From Undaria pinnatifida (lineage: Eukaryota > Sar > Phaeophyceae > Laminariales > Alariaceae): 64,000 bases of DNA. Shown here in pieces: positions 1 through 11,535 of this stretch (positions within the stretch are counted from its first letter, which is position 1; every line of letters begins with the position of its first letter). Position numbers and translations under genes: made by a program. The notes under the pieces are model-generated. The model was not told where the DNA came from and did no database searches. It worked only from the letters and a program-made list of their open reading frames with translations. The stretch spans positions 14,910,935 through 14,974,934 of the forward strand of contig JABAKD010000021.1 in assembly GCA_012845835.1 (NCBI GenBank), read 5' to 3'.

Positions 1-1170
1 TATTGTATACTCCCACAACAGCAGCAAGGAGAAGACTGCTCAAAGGTTGACTGTGTCCTCGGTACAATACGTCACGATAACCAATCATGGAATAACACCT
101 CAATTCTCACTTTCCAACAAAATCCAGATTGCGTCTGCGACCCAATCTTCCACTTTACAATACGAAGCAGCAGCAAGCAGTAAAAAGTAGCAGGGTGATT
201 GTGATACGTATCGTGATATCTATCATTGCCCCGTTGCTGTACAAAGACTCGGTGCGTTCACAAGATACGATATTTTCATACTGGTTGATGCGAAATATCG
301 TATTGCGCGGCGGTCGTCGCGAACTCGGCGGTTGTTCCGATTTCGGACTGCTTGTGCGGATGATTGCACTGCAGCAGCCTTCAAGCCCGGGAGAGTTTTG
401 GGCATTTCACGCCGGGCGTTGCACGTACTCGTAGTGAGCGGGGTGCTAGCGAGCTGTGCTTGTACGCTGTTGTAGGTAGGATTGAACTTGCGCGAAAAGT
501 ACAGGAAAAGTATTTTTGGCTACAGCGGTGGAATTGCTTTCGCTATTATTATTTACAGCAGTACCAGGTACGTATGAAATGAAGGGTGAACATGCTCTTG
601 TATACGCAGTCTTCCTGTAGTGCTGGAATGTGACAGCTAAACACACCGGCAGTATACCGGACACCACGGCACTATCGGATAACGCATCGGATATTATTTC
701 TAATATCTTGCGCGGAAATTCAACCAGCACTATATAAGACACAGGTACTAAACAACCAGCACTATCGGGAGACCCCAATTATACACGAACAGCGTGGAGA
801 AAAGAGGAAAACTCTACCAGGTAGTTACTTGACTGCTGCTGCATGCAGTTAGTTGCAAGCGGGTGTCCGGATCGACGAGCCCCGACGTCCCGACCACCTC
901 CCTCAAAGTTGTTGCGGGTGGGACTTCGTCGATTCGATGCTCGTGGTACATGCACCCCACGGATAATCAGCAAGCGGCGTCGTGCGTTGTAGTTGCCTCT
1001 GGCCACCATTGACGATGGCTGTTGAAAAAGGCCCGTCTCCAAGCTACCACGCAGCTCGGACTCGAGTCAACAACCATCAACCCTTGTCTCACCTATTTCA
1101 CAAGCCGAACCAGACCAGGTAACCCCTCCAAGCTCCCCGCTACTCCACTGCGGTGGCTGGTTGCTGGCCT
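1..1170. other. No gene recognised
   Basis: I see no convincing exon here. Short open frames overlap on both strands and lack protein-like composition or paired splice signals. The 9-mer TACCAGGTA occurs at 562 and 815 and is over-represented across the window. Confidence 0.5.
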
Positions 1171-1171
1171 G

Positions 1172-1490
1172 GTGGATATCTCCCTCTCTAGCACGTGTCT
1201 GCGAGTTCCTGCTGCCTGCTACCTATATGTAGCTGGAGGCATAAAAATAGAGGGTGTGCTCTTCAGTACTCAGTACGCGGTACGTAGGTAGAGAGTACTT
1301 TTGGTAGGGATGAAATAGAACTATCAAATTTAAAGGCGTTCTTCATGCGGGGATGTTTTCACAATTTCCTTCTCCGTTTGTTTCGGTTGGTTAATTTTCC
1401 TTCCGATATCCGGAAACTTCCAAGAAGGATGATGATGCATGGATGAGGAAATGGAAAATGGATCGGTACGTACGAACTTCGAACACGCAC
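1172..1490 (+). repeat. Composite dispersed repeat (families D and C)
   Basis: Two repeat modules lie side by side. The first, about 1172-1280, recurs at 5685-5800; both contain a run around CACGTGTCTG followed by GAGTTCCTGCTGCCTGCTAC and a GGCATAAAAATAG segment. The second, about 1309-1490, recurs at 7452-7640; both start GATGAAATAGAACTATCAAA. In the other copies the modules are separated, so they are independent units. No coding capacity is visible. Confidence 0.75.
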
Positions 1491-1498
1491 ACTTGCTG

Positions 1499-1722
1499 CA
1501 TTTTTTTTTCTTTTTCCACACACATCTACTTTCGAGCTTCTGGGCAAGCCGTGGTCACAATTGTCGTCCCTTCTTCCCCCCGGTTCTTGCCTTCAATTTT
1601 TATCGCGCACAGGGTTCAGCAACCCCACTGCTCGTCGATTTTTCATCGAATGTTGCTAACTCGCGCTTTCCGAAAGTCGACTTGTGCACAAGAAAAAGTC
1701 CCCACGAATTTATACGAGGTGT
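1499..1722 (-). mobile_element. tRNA-derived SINE, head missing
   Basis: This matches the body and tail of the full SINE copies at 35.2, 55.4 and 61.9 kb. The T-rich run near 1500 is the A tail in the minus sense, and the body carries CAAGCCGTGGTCACA and GGTTCTTGCCTTCA. The tRNA-like head, with the A and B boxes seen in full copies, is absent. At 1722 the SINE stops and the next retroposon begins, which suggests an insertion or deletion join. Frames through it, including one of 264 codons, are read-through of SINE and low-complexity sequence. Confidence 0.7.
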
Positions 1723-2140
1723 TGTTGTTGCTCTCACATTAACTCGCATAATCAAGTCCGTGGTCACAGGACAGGCTCCAGTCGCTCTGGAGCTGAGGAA
1801 TACCCCAGGGAAAAACACACACAACCCAAGGTGGTACACGCATATATCACAGCTGACGCAATTCATGCCTCCACCAGAAACATATAAAAGTGAAATCGGG
1901 AGTCAGTCTACGATGTGCCAGGTCCATGCCGGTGCATACGTCTCACTACTCACGCCTGGAGGAACCAAATATTCCGATTGCCACCCAAGTAAGACTACCA
2001 CGTATATATTACACGTAGTATCTATCATTACGCATACGCTCGACAGGCATAAGTCAATTGGAGAAAAAGAAACAAAGAAAAGAAAAGAAGATAAAGGAAA
2101 GGAAAAAAAAGAGAAGAAAAACGAAACAAGACGAAAAAGG
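1723..2140 (-). mobile_element. Retroposon family E, long copy, (AAC)n end
   Basis: The unit is almost identical, in inverted orientation, to 51655-52084. It starts at a (GTT)n run, which is an (AAC)n tail in the minus sense, followed by CTCACATTAACTCGCATAAT. It runs about 420 bp into an A/G-only stretch. Three other loci (2976-3066, 56870-56925, 61450-61500) share only the end next to the AAC tail. Variable truncation from the opposite side is what target-primed reverse transcription leaves behind. No ORF is conserved between the two long copies, so it is probably non-autonomous. Confidence 0.65.
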
Positions 2141-2250
2141 CAAACAAAGACAAGAAAAAGACAAGAAAAGCAAGAAAAGACAAGACAAGAAAGCAAGGAA
2201 AGAAGAAGAGAAAAAAAAAGAAAGAAGAAATAGAAGAAGAAAAGAAAGAA
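2060..2250 (+). repeat. Polypurine tract
   Basis: About 190 bases are nearly all A and G, in GAAAA and AAGAA blocks. The first 80 bases are shared with the inverted copy at 51.66-51.74 kb and so belong to the retroposon. The remainder looks like local expansion. The lysine/glutamate-rich frames across it are not genes. Confidence 0.8.
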
Positions 2251-2413
2251 AAATGCCATACTAGCAGACCCTAGGAACTGGCTAAGGATGGCATTGGGCT
2301 AACAGAGGGTATCACGTCCATCATCAATGGCACCTGGGAGAGAACGCAACATGGCGAAGAAGTCACGGCGGTCTTATGCTATCTTGTGACGGCCATTAGA
2401 AGGCCCACAACTT

Positions 2414-2965
2414 TCAATACGATGATGGCCAAAACCAGACTTCAGTCTCTTGGGCATGACGCTCCCCCTTCCGCCCCTCCCCCCTTCCTCCCTTTCCCCC
2501 TCCCCCCTCCCCCCCTCCCCACTCCTCCCCTCCCCCCTCCCCCCCTCCCCCCTCCCCCCCTCCTCCAGTCCCCTCCCCGCCCCCCCCCCTTCCCCCTCCC
2601 CCCGGCCGCTTAGAGATGCCAACGGTGGATGACGCTGCCGCAGCCTTTGCGCGTCCCTCTGCAGCTTTGCGTCTCTCCGTTTCATGCCAATTCCGCATGA
2701 ACATCTCGGCTCCCTCCTCTACTCTTCGAAACCATCTGCCAGCCTTCTGAGCAGCCTTTCGCCATCCTTCGGGTTTCATTCCAAAGACCGAGATATCCTC
2801 CTTCAGATAATCCATCCAGTCTTTCTCTTGCCCCCCTGAGTAGCCCTTACCCCCAACAAACTCCCCAAACATCACCCTTTGTGGCAGACGCTCCTCCCCC
2901 ATGCGTGCCACGAATCCCGCAAACAATAACCTCCGTTTGTTGCACTCGGGGGGATTCGACCTCAC
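2414..2965 (-). pseudogene. 3' end of a LINE-type reverse-transcriptase ORF
   Basis: The minus-strand frame has the order of motifs that ends many LINE ORF2 proteins: RRLLFAGFVARMGEERLPQR, then MFGEFVGGKGYSGGQ, then a W-D-L-D segment (DWMDYLKEDISVFG), then a basic coiled tail with WRKAAQKAGRWFRRVEEG. In the known families this region lies after the RT domain and resembles the G-H-V-x-R-M ... R-x-P-K block. The catalytic RT is missing, so the copy is truncated at its 5' end. Its 3' part runs into a pyrimidine tract read as a Gly-rich tail. The 5' edge abuts a SINE head fragment, so the LINE piece is joined to a SINE. It could instead be a chimeric transcript copy. Confidence 0.6.
2461..2610 (+). 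repeat. Pyrimidine-only tract
   Basis: About 150 bases are essentially only C and T, in CCCCTCCC blocks with partial mirror symmetry. It forms the 3' side of the LINE fragment. Mirror-symmetric purine/pyrimidine tracts can form triplexes, but nothing here shows that it does. Confidence 0.85.
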
Positions 2966-3085
2966 GAAACTGACCTTGTTGTTGTTGTTGTTCTCACATT
3001 AACTCGCATAATCAAGTCCGTGGTCACAGGACAGGCTCCAATCACTCTGGAGCTGAGGAATACCCCTATACCAGGCTCAAGAATA
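2938..3085 (-). mobile_element. SINE head fragment with a nested 90-bp retroposon E copy
   Basis: The SINE B-box region (GGGGGGATTCGACCTCACG on this strand) is followed by ACTGACC, then a 91-bp retroposon E copy (2976-3066) that starts with TTG repeats. The SINE then resumes with TATACCAGGCTC. In intact SINEs ACTGACC and TATACCAGG are adjacent, so the insertion site is visible to within a base or two. The inserted piece is the tail-proximal 90 bp of E only. Confidence 0.75.
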
Positions 3086-3185
3086 TATATAAATATACAT
3101 ATTCCTCGCTTTCTCTTGCTTAAACGCCCCACCTAATATCGAAATCCGCCAGAGTAATAAACACTTCCACGCACTGGATATCGCC

Positions 3186-3815
3186 TCGTTATCTTTTTAG
3201 AGGCGTCCATGCTGCTGCTGCAATTCCCACCCACCCCAGCCCGCAACGCCCCCTCCTTCCCCACCACCCGCACCATCGCCTAGACCTAGCACCACGCGTA
3301 TAGCAAACCCCTACATCTATGCGACCTAAAGCCCTCCCCCCACCGCCCCCCGCCCCCCCCGCCACACCCCCCCCCCCCTCCCCCACAAGAAGGATTTATT
3401 TATCGTTTCCACGCACAAATTGACCTGCCCCACCCGTCCCCTCCCCCCCTCCCCCCCTCCCGCCCCCCTTTTGATCAAAATCAGGCCCCCACGTCCTTCA
3501 AAACTCCGCCCTCCCTTCACCGGATATTCGACTTACAGGATTCACTTGATAAACTGATGCATTTCCTTCCACAGCTGTCAGATTTTGTCCCCCTCAGACA
3601 CGGGTTTCATAGTTTCCGCGCACAGACTGCTTAACATCACCCTGTTGACCCTGATAGCTACACTGTAGTTGCAATTGGAGTCGCCGACCTATATCCTTAA
3701 TGAGGACACACAACCCGTAATACGCGCGTCGGAGTATCACACACAGCTTGCAAAGATGGGTTTCGACAAAACATTCGATCTCACAGCTAGCTGGAGAGTA
3801 TTTTTATTTTCATAA
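3186..3815 (-). repeat. G-rich dispersed repeat B
   Basis: This is the reverse complement of sequences at 5829-6440 and 44044-44640. All share an end with CTCCAGCTGTGAG, GCAAGCTGTGTGTGATACTC and CGATCGCGCG, a middle with TCAGGGTCAACAGG, and a long G-rich stretch (C-rich here). No ORF is conserved among copies, so it looks non-autonomous. A SINE head fragment (CGCTACCGGAGCGACCGG) directly follows at 3828-3846. More than ten partial copies of the end motif are scattered over the window. Confidence 0.75.
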
Positions 3816-3904
3816 TAACCTGATACGCTACCGGAGCGACCGGCTCACTACTGCTAGTAATTGGTGGTAATGAGGCGCGGCCTCAATACTTGCAATAATA
3901 GTCA

Positions 3905-4020
3905 TATCTGCGATGCATCATATATATACAAGGGGCTACGCCGGCGGCCTGAACGGCCGCCGGTCGCAGCGCAGGATAGTAAATATTAAGAGGGTAAGAA
4001 GTAATGCCAAGAGTTAGACG
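3905..4020 (+). repeat. Dispersed repeat H with GC hairpin
   Basis: The segment matches, inverted, 31370-31500. Both have the GC-rich hairpin GCCGGCGGCCTGAACGGCCG flanked by ACAAGGGGC and, about 60 bp away, ATGCCAAGAGTT. Its nature is unknown; it could be the end of a DNA transposon. Confidence 0.55.
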
Positions 4021-4195
4021 AAATTTGTTAATTCATATATGGGAGATACTGGAAAGGGAAAATGCCGACAAATTTTTCCCGATTTCCCGTGTGCGGCGGA
4101 ACAATGCGAGAAGGCAGCCTGGAAATTATGGGAGAGCATGGCGGTTCACCCCAGCTGGGTGACGCTCTGCGTTGCTACGCAGAAAGGCGCGGCCA

Positions 4196-4634
4196 CAGCT
4201 GCTGCTGTGCATATACCATTTGTAGCTTCGTGATGCTGCTGTGCATATACCATTTGTAGCTTCGTGATGCTGCTGTGCATATACCATTTGTAGCTTCGTC
4301 ATGCTGCAGGCTCATCATAGCTTCAGCTACTGCTGTACATCATGTACATGTACGTGCTGCTGTAGACCACCGGGGGTTCAAAAATATTGAGAGTTCGCAG
4401 TTCTCCACGACGCCTAGCTGCTGCTGTGCATATACCATTTGTAGCTTCGTGATTCTGCTGTGCATATACCATTTGTAGCTTCGTGATGCTGCTGTGCATA
4501 TACCATTTGTAGCTTCGTCATGCTGCAGGCTCATCATAGCTTCAGCTACTGCTGTACATCATGTACATGTATACGTGCTGCTGCAGACTACCGGGGGTTC
4601 AAAAATATTGAGAGTTTGCAGTTCTCCACTACGC
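4196..4634 (+). repeat. Two-level tandem repeat (34 bp in 219 bp)
   Basis: A 34-bp monomer containing GCATATACCATTTGTAGCTT repeats three times (phases 4206, 4240, 4274) and is followed by about 117 bp of unique sequence with CATCATGTACATGTA. The whole 219-bp block then repeats once (4425, 4459, 4493). Monomers are almost identical, so the expansion is recent. There are no spacers of varying sequence, so it is not a CRISPR array. Confidence 0.9.
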
Positions 4635-5045
4635 CTGGGTGGCATGCGTTCTCGGGGATTACGAACTTTTCTTCCCCAGATCCTAGCACAAACCACGCTT
4701 AGTGGCCTTTACAATGGCGACGCCGGCCAGGTAATCGACCCCCCCCCGTGTGTCGGAGGTCAGAGAACACGTACCGAAGAAATAACGCGAAGACATTAGC
4801 CCTGTGTGCAGACTACGCACCAAACGCCTCACAGGGCACGATTTTTCGGAGATCTCGTCGTAGATCTCGACGTCGAGGCCTCGCGCGCGCGCTACGGCGC
4901 CGAGCGGGCGGATCAGCTGAGCCGGTGGTTGCAGGCGAGGCGGGGGCACGCCTCAGCGAAGAAACCGCGCGGAAAGGCGGTCAGAGGCGGGAGATATCCG
5001 CAGACGTAAGGATGTGCATATGTGATAAGCGAACTAAGATATATA

Positions 5046-5240
5046 GATTTATTATAAAAAATGAAAATACACTCCAGCTGTGAGATCGAAGATTTCGTCG
5101 AAACTCATCTTTGCAAGCTGTGTGTGATACTCCGATCGCGCGCATTACGAGTTGTGTGTCCTCATTAAGGATATAGGTCGGCGACTCCCCTTACAACTAC
5201 AGTGTAGCTATCAGGGTCAACAGGATGATTTTACATATAT
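5046..5240 (+). repeat. Repeat B, truncated copy
   Basis: It begins with CACTCCAGCTGTGAGATCGA and continues through the shared end motif to TATCAGGGTCAACAGG, then diverges. Only the non-G-rich end is present. Confidence 0.75.
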
Positions 5241-5684
5241 ATGGAGTTTCTTGTACAGAGTCGACCCCGCTTTAAAGACGCACGCACCTCCTGCTGGGTT
5301 TTCTTCATAGCGTCGTCAACGCGGGGAATCGGAACTGCAGCAAAAACACACTGTAGTAGTTGGTGCCCGTGAAACCACACGTTGCCGTACCTGTCTCGGC
5401 GAACTCTCAAGGACTTACTACAGCGAGAGCAGCACGACGAGAAGAGCTGTCTGCAATTTGTGCGTGCGCAGGACCCGTCGGAGCTGGCCTTGGTGCCGTG
5501 TACGCTGAGTGCGGTGGACAAACGTGACAGAAGAAATTGATACAAACAAACAAACATACGCACACATACATACAGAGAAAGTAATTCGAGGCACACTAAG
5601 AGGCTTTTTTTCCTTGGAAAATAACCAAGAAAAACAGGCTCAGCGCTGCGCGCTGCGCGCGCCTCTCGTTATTATTGCTGCTGG

Positions 5685-5800
5685 CCGGATATCTCCCTCT
5701 CTTCTAGCACGTGTCTGTGTCTGCGAGTTCCTGCTGCCTGCTACTTACTATGTAGATGGTGGCATAAAAATAGCGGGTGTGCTGTTCAGTACGCAGGCAG
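5685..5800 (+). repeat. Repeat D, second copy
   Basis: It matches 1172-1280 with small insertions, and is followed by repeat B rather than repeat C. Confidence 0.7.
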
Positions 5801-5828
5801 GTCTGTGTGCACTTCGATCACTAAATAT

Positions 5829-6540
5829 ATTATAAAAACAAAAATACACTCCAGCTGTGAGCTCGAAGATTTCGTCGAAACTCATATTTGCAAGCTGTGT
5901 GTGATACTCCGATCGCGCGTATTACGGGTTGTGTGTCATTATTAAGGATATAGGCCGGCGACTCCCCTTGCAACTGCAGTGTAGCTATCAGGGTCAACAG
6001 GGTGATGTTGGGCAGTCTGTGCGCGGAAACTATAAAACCCATTTCTGAGGGGGACAAAATCTGACAGCTGTGGAAGGAAATGCATCAGTTTATCCAGTGA
6101 ATCCTGTAAGTCGAACAACCGGTGAGGGGAGGGCGGATTTTTTAAGGACGTGGGGGCCTGATTCTGATCAAAAGGGGGGCGGGAGAGAGGGAAGGGGGGG
6201 AGGGACAGGTGGGGTAGCTCAATTTGTGCGTGGAAACTATAAATATTTCTTGTGGGGAGGGGGGGGAAATGTGTGTGAGTGTGTGTGTGTGGGGGGGGGG
6301 GGGGCTTTAGGTCGCATAGATGTAGGGGTTTGCTATACGCTTGGTACTAGGTCTAGGCGATGGTGCGGATGGTGGGGAATGAGGGGGCGTTGGAGGGGGG
6401 GAGGGGGGATGAATGAAAGCTACGTTATGGATGGCTAGAAAGATAATGACGTGATATCAATTGCGTAGAAGTGCGTATCACTCTGGCCGATTTCGATTGT
6501 AAGTGGGGGGTTTGAACGAACTGGGCGGGGAACAAAAGGT

Positions 6541-6575
<35 letters not shown>

Positions 6576-6840
6576 GGGCAGAGATGAGTTGGAGCTACGG
6601 CATGGATGGCTAGAAGGATAACGAGATGATTTCAGCTGGCTGGTATTGTTTACTACTCTGTCTGGCAGATTTTGATTTTAGGTGGGGCGTTTGAACAAGA
6701 GGGATCGGGGGGCGGGGGGGGGCATTTCAATATGTGCGCGGAAACTATAAACCCTTGAAGGGGACGAATCTGACGGTTGCAGCAAGAAGACACCCCTTTA
6801 TATCACCCGCCTGGTAATGTTTGTTATTCTGGAAGGTTTG
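5829..6840 (+). repeat. Repeat B, longest copy, with a 34-nt poly-G run
   Basis: The copy begins with the shared end motif. It continues through G-rich blocks, TTAGGTCGCATAGATGTA and GGTCTAGGCGATGGTGCGG, and then an imperfect internal duplication of about 170 bp (ATGGATGGCTAGAA occurs near 6425 and 6601). A pure run of 34 G residues at 6541-6574 separates the two halves. Nothing coding is evident. Confidence 0.7.
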
Positions 6841-6849
6841 ATGTTTGAT

Positions 6850-7450
6850 GTAGTATGCAATCCAGTTTTTAGGTGTAGTAAACAACGTGTTAAAAGCTTC
6901 ATAATTTGTTATTGTTCATGGACCGAAAGATAGAATATTTCAATCGATAGGTACAATCATGTATTACGGGGGACCCTAGTAAATAGGACCTACGGTGGAG
7001 ACAAAAGCCTACATATTCATCTATTTTTACTTACAATATTTGGTCCTATTTACTATCGTCCTCCGTATTAGATACCATTATTTTCTGACATCGCTAATTA
7101 TAAGAAAGAGATACATATTGCCAAATACAACAGGCGAGGTGATGTGGTCATGCAATGTCACCGCCATTGAGAACGAAAGGGAGAAATGCGAATCGTTAGT
7201 GTTTTGAAAGGAACGCTTAGTGTACACGCGCTCAATTACGTTACTTCGTTAGTCATACTTCGCTTGGCATAGGTTGGGAGGCGACCATATGCAGACGGTA
7301 TGTACGAAATACCCTACGTGATAAGTTGGTAGTTAGTGTGGTTTACCGCAATTTTTAACAAATCTGTCTGTACCTCCTTTTCACATTATTATTGTCTCAC
7401 ATATACGATTTTACGCTTATGATTTTTTATACAGTAGGAGGAGCTATTTT
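6850..7450. other. No gene recognised
   Basis: AT-rich sequence with one 70-codon open frame of hydrophobic composition at 6995-7207. It lacks splice or family evidence and I do not call it. Confidence 0.4.
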
Positions 7451-7451
7451 G

Positions 7452-7640
7452 GATGAAATAGAACTATCAAATTTAAAGGCGTTTTTCATACATACGGGTA
7501 CGTTTTCGCAATAATAATTACTCGTTGCACCTTTTTGGTTCTTTCGGCTGGTTATTTTCGAATTGTCCTTCCGAAATCCGGAAACTTCCAAGAAGGATGA
7601 TGAGAAGAAGAAAAACGGAAAATGGATACGAACTTCGGAC
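7452..7640 (+). repeat. Repeat C, second copy
   Basis: It matches 1309-1490, sharing ATGAAATAGAACTATCAAAT and CCGGAAACTTCCAAGAAGGA. Confidence 0.75.
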
Positions 7641-8800
7641 AAACACATCGCTGCTATTATTATTGCTGCTGCTGTTTGTTGCAACATGAGCAGTACAGTA
7701 TTGGCAGTAGTAGCAAGACAAAATCAAAAGCACGGCGGTCGACGGCAGAATATCAACAGCAATAATAATAGTAGTAAGTCAAGATGCTCGCTACTACTAC
7801 TACTGCTTGCTGCTGCTTCTGTATTGAAACTTCTTGAAACTAGTGTTGTTCTGCCTTCATTCAGCAGAACAAAGATCATCATAAATAACACAAAACACAG
7901 AAAATAGCGCTGCTTCATTCAGCTAGATGCAGGCATGCTGCTTCGGCGGGGAAAACTGTTACTGTTGTGCAGGGTACTGCGAGCTTGCGGTAAAACCGAG
8001 ACGACACCCACAACAATGTCAAACGATAGTGAGTGGGAGTCACGAGCGGGTGCACCTACAAGCAGCATATATACCGTGACGACGTGCTGTGGTCTGCGGC
8101 ACGAAAGTCTTAATGGGGGCGAGAAAAACGAAAACCCGGGCCCCTTCCTTGCATGTTGAAACTTGAAACACAACGTGCTCCCCCACGCGTTGTTATTACT
8201 TTGCTCATCAATAGATAATACTTCGAAGTAATAATAATATCTCGCATGACGATAATGAGCCGTTACCTCATACGTAGAGTGACCTTTTGGGCACCGCCCA
8301 TCCACGGCCACAAGCGGGGGTCTTTTCCTTTCTCACTCAGTTCCCCCAATCGATCGGCACAAATACATGTATTACATTATGGAGGTCTTGCCTTGCTTGG
8401 TGTTTTGTTCTCGCAGACAGAGAGGACACGTCAATCAAGCAGAACACCCATCATTATTTTTATTATTATTATTATATTTTGACCCTCCGACAATATAGCG
8501 TAGAAGCCGTTCCAATGTAAATCGAATATCCTTCCATAAAGCAGTAGTAGTAGTAGTACCTAATATGAAGTCGAATGATCGCACCATAATGCAATGGTTT
8601 CCACCGCCAACCATTTGCCCATTTCCTTTCCCCGCATCTTCTCCTTTTATCTACTGTTTCCTTTCCCTGTATATATTTTGGCTGAGAGTCTACCTTAATC
8701 CTCATCATCAACATTGCCACCCCAGGCCAGTGGCCGTAGTCCTCCCGATACTTCCTCCCTTCCCCTCGCGGCCTAGCGATCCCTCAGAGATATCCTATAT
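7641..8800. other. Trinucleotide-rich stretch, no gene recognised
   Basis: Short AAT/ATT and AGT/ACT runs are scattered through 7650-7830 and 8215-8560. The (TTA)n run at 8455-8478 lies downstream (minus sense) of the non-LTR element and could be its microsatellite-type 3' tail, as some non-LTR elements have. I see no exon. Confidence 0.35.
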
Positions 8801-8808
8801 CGATGAAC

Positions 8809-11535
8809 TCAGCGCGAAATCGCGACCTGAGTGGTCACAGAGATGATTTGGAATAGGCGCTCCTTGCTCACGCCTTTCCGCGCTAGGGACGATGCGTCCG
8901 TCCCTTCAACGATGCTTGCCGCCACCGATCAAATCAGGTTGCTGCCTTCTTTACCGAGGCGCCCAAAGCTTTCCACCGCTAGGGTAGCGAGTTTGTAGCT
9001 GCGCTCGTCGAAGGACACCTGTCCCGGACGAGCGTAGTGATTGCGCTTGCGTGCCTCTGAAGTGGAAGCCGCTGATCCGTTTCGATCCGCGCTTCCTACC
9101 CGCATGTGGCCCCCTCTTGTAGGTCCGCATTCGTGACGTCGAGGAGTATCGACTTGTCGCGATACTCCGATGCCGTAGCATCTCCTAGTCCACCTGCCTC
9201 AATCACGATGTCCATTCGCAAACCCCTGTCTGCGTGGAACGGGGCTCCGCTTTCCACCTGGTGGCGGATGGACATGCTCTTAAAAAAGGTGCGGGAGAGC
9301 GCGTGCACAAAGGGTTGGTGCTGGTTCACTTGCGCGTCCGATCGGTGACACAATCGTGCATGCCGTGTATTAACCTCCGCTTCACCGCAGCATGGGCACC
9401 TCGCCGCCAGGAATTCCTCTATCCCCAGAAATCTCTTCTCCGCAGTCACGAACTCTGATGCAGGGATGGTTCTAGCTGAGTCTACAGGCCTCGCCCGTAG
9501 GAAGGCGGTAGCCCCTGATCCCGATTGATTCCGTTGACGGGCCTTGGCCAAGTCTCGCGTCTCCTTCTCGCCTTGAGACTCGTCTGTGTCTCGCTGGGGC
9601 CTCGTCTCGGGGAGCTGGTCCAGCGAAGAGACGTACCTCTCATAACGTACTCGGTTTACCAGTTTACCCAGTCTATGCTGCGCTTTGCTGGAGCTGATAG
9701 TTTCGGCGTCGTGTGCAGGCAACACGCCAGCGACTGATTGCCCTGAGGCACCTTGCTCTCCTTCTCTAAAAGCTCTGTCCCGCCAGCTTTCCGGCACGAT
9801 ATTCGCCATGGCCTCCTCTGAAACCCCATGCACATCGCGCAGGTCCCTGACGCTGTTCCAGATGCGCCGCACGAGGTCAGAATCGGGCAGCTCCCTCCGG
9901 ACTTTGTTCCTTATTGCGCCGGGCAGATCAGCAACCACCTCTGGCACCGTCGCCACCAAGCTCCCAACGGATGATGCTGACATCCTCCGGGCTTCAGCCG
10001 ATGACAGCCCAAACCCTCCGGCCCCCGTGGACAGGCTCGCCTGCGCCTGTTGATGGGGTTGCAGGGTCAACATATTTGTCGGGCACCCGTCCGCGAAGAA
10101 CGATGATTCTTCTGCTGCCCCCGGGAGATCGAGCAGTTTCTCCAGCATCCACGAGGCGTTGCCATCTGCTTTTTTGCGTGCAGCCAGCGATAGTTCTGGG
10201 TCCATCACGCGCTCAAGGTAGGAAGTCCGTTGAACCATAGAGCCGGTGGCAATCAGGTTGGCTGATTGCTTGTCCGGCATGCGCGACAACATCTGCGCGA
10301 GTTGCTCCGCTCCCCCGTTTCGGACTATCTCCATTGCGCTCTCCCTCGCGTACTCATCTGTGCCGATGGGCACCCCCACCACCTTAACCCCACCACGTTC
10401 GGCGATGCTGACGCCAATGCCTTCAAGAAGGGCGATTTGTTCCGGCGTAGGTACGTGCCAATTCGGGGGCAGGGCAACCGTTTTGCTCAGGTTGATAGCA
10501 ATTCCGATGTTGGACAGCTCACGCTGGAGGAAGGGTACCACTTCCACAGTACCTGGTGTGACTTCCATCATTACGATGCTAATATCATCTAGGTAGGCGA
10601 ATGCCCCTACGCCTCTTGGCTCGAACTCCGCCCGTGTCCGCTTCAGCACCGGCAGGAGCGGCATGCAGAACAACGCCAGCCCCATGCCATCCCCTCGTTG
10701 CACCCCGCTGGAGCAGTCGACCTTCCGCCTTTCTCCCGATTCCATCTCAAAGAACACGGGCGCAGACATCTCGCCGTAACATTTTGCCACGAACGGTGTA
10801 AGCGCCGGCACGCAAGTGACTGCCTCCGCTACCATAGCAGTCCGCTTCACTGTGTTAAATGCGTTGGAGCAATCGGTGAGGATCATCCAGTTTTTTTCCT
10901 CGTGATGTACTCTTGCGCGTAGCGCTACCTGTTCCACCCCCCCTCGTACTCCGACTCCAAACTGTCTCGCTTCGCGGTTGGCTTCCTCCAGCCGTGATCG
11001 CCACTGCCGCATGGTTCCGGCCGCAATAAGCCGCCTACACGTCATCCCCACGCACACGGGGCGGCATTTTTCACCCAGGGCAGTGAGGTTGGATTGCAAG
11101 AAGAGCTGCCAGAATTCAGGTAGAAAGGCGTTAGGATCATTAATATTCTTCTCCAGAAGGCTTCAATGCCAGCTCCAAAATTTTCGCGCCCAAAACCAGT
11201 CCTGATTATTGACTGCAAGTGCGAGAAGCGCAGACCGTCGCTTCCCGCGCCTGATAAGGCGTTGCGAGAATTGGTTACCTTGAGGGTCACCTGTGGGTCA
11301 AACTCTTCCTCCGGGCGCCAGTTGGGAACATTCTCTTCCTCCTGGTCGGCGGAACTTGCACCACCGCTGCTGCTGCAGCTTCGGAGACGCAGGCCTGGTA
11401 CTCCTCCGCGAATTTGGATTTTACGCGCTCCCACGTTTCCTTGTTCCCCGGCACGCGCGGTTCCGCGAGAAGGCGACGTGCTGCCACAGTCACCCCCCCT
11501 CGATGGCGGCATGCTGATGATGCCCTCTTTAACAT
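8809..11535 (-). pseudogene. Reverse transcriptase with C-terminal endonuclease, frameshifted
   Basis: A 667-codon frame (11099 to 9096) carries the RT core. Numbered in that frame: motif A D76 in TDCSNAFN, motif B SGVQRGDG near 131-138, catalytic YLDD at 169-172 and motif D LSKTVAL. Near the end are CPCC...H...C (568-584) and an R2-type nuclease signature with RMD at 628-630 and LLDVT at 652-656. The upstream RT finger motif ALSGAGSDGLRFSHLQ sits in another frame (11042-11512), reached by a frameshift near 11140. A further frame shift near 11350-11400 leads to WERVKSKFAEEYQ. The C-terminus continues after another frameshift near 9110 with HYARPGQVSFDERSYKLATL and ends at a TGA at 8809-8811. 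The protein would copy element RNA at a nicked chromosomal target. At least three frameshifts show the copy is inactive. Confidence 0.7.

Noticed and set aside
1439-2233. A 264-codon plus-strand frame
   Set aside because: It reads antisense through a SINE, then a retroposon and a polypurine tract. The related copies do not keep the frame.
4196-4634. CRISPR-like array of 34-bp repeats
   Set aside because: Monomers are contiguous with no variable spacers, and the surroundings are eukaryotic.
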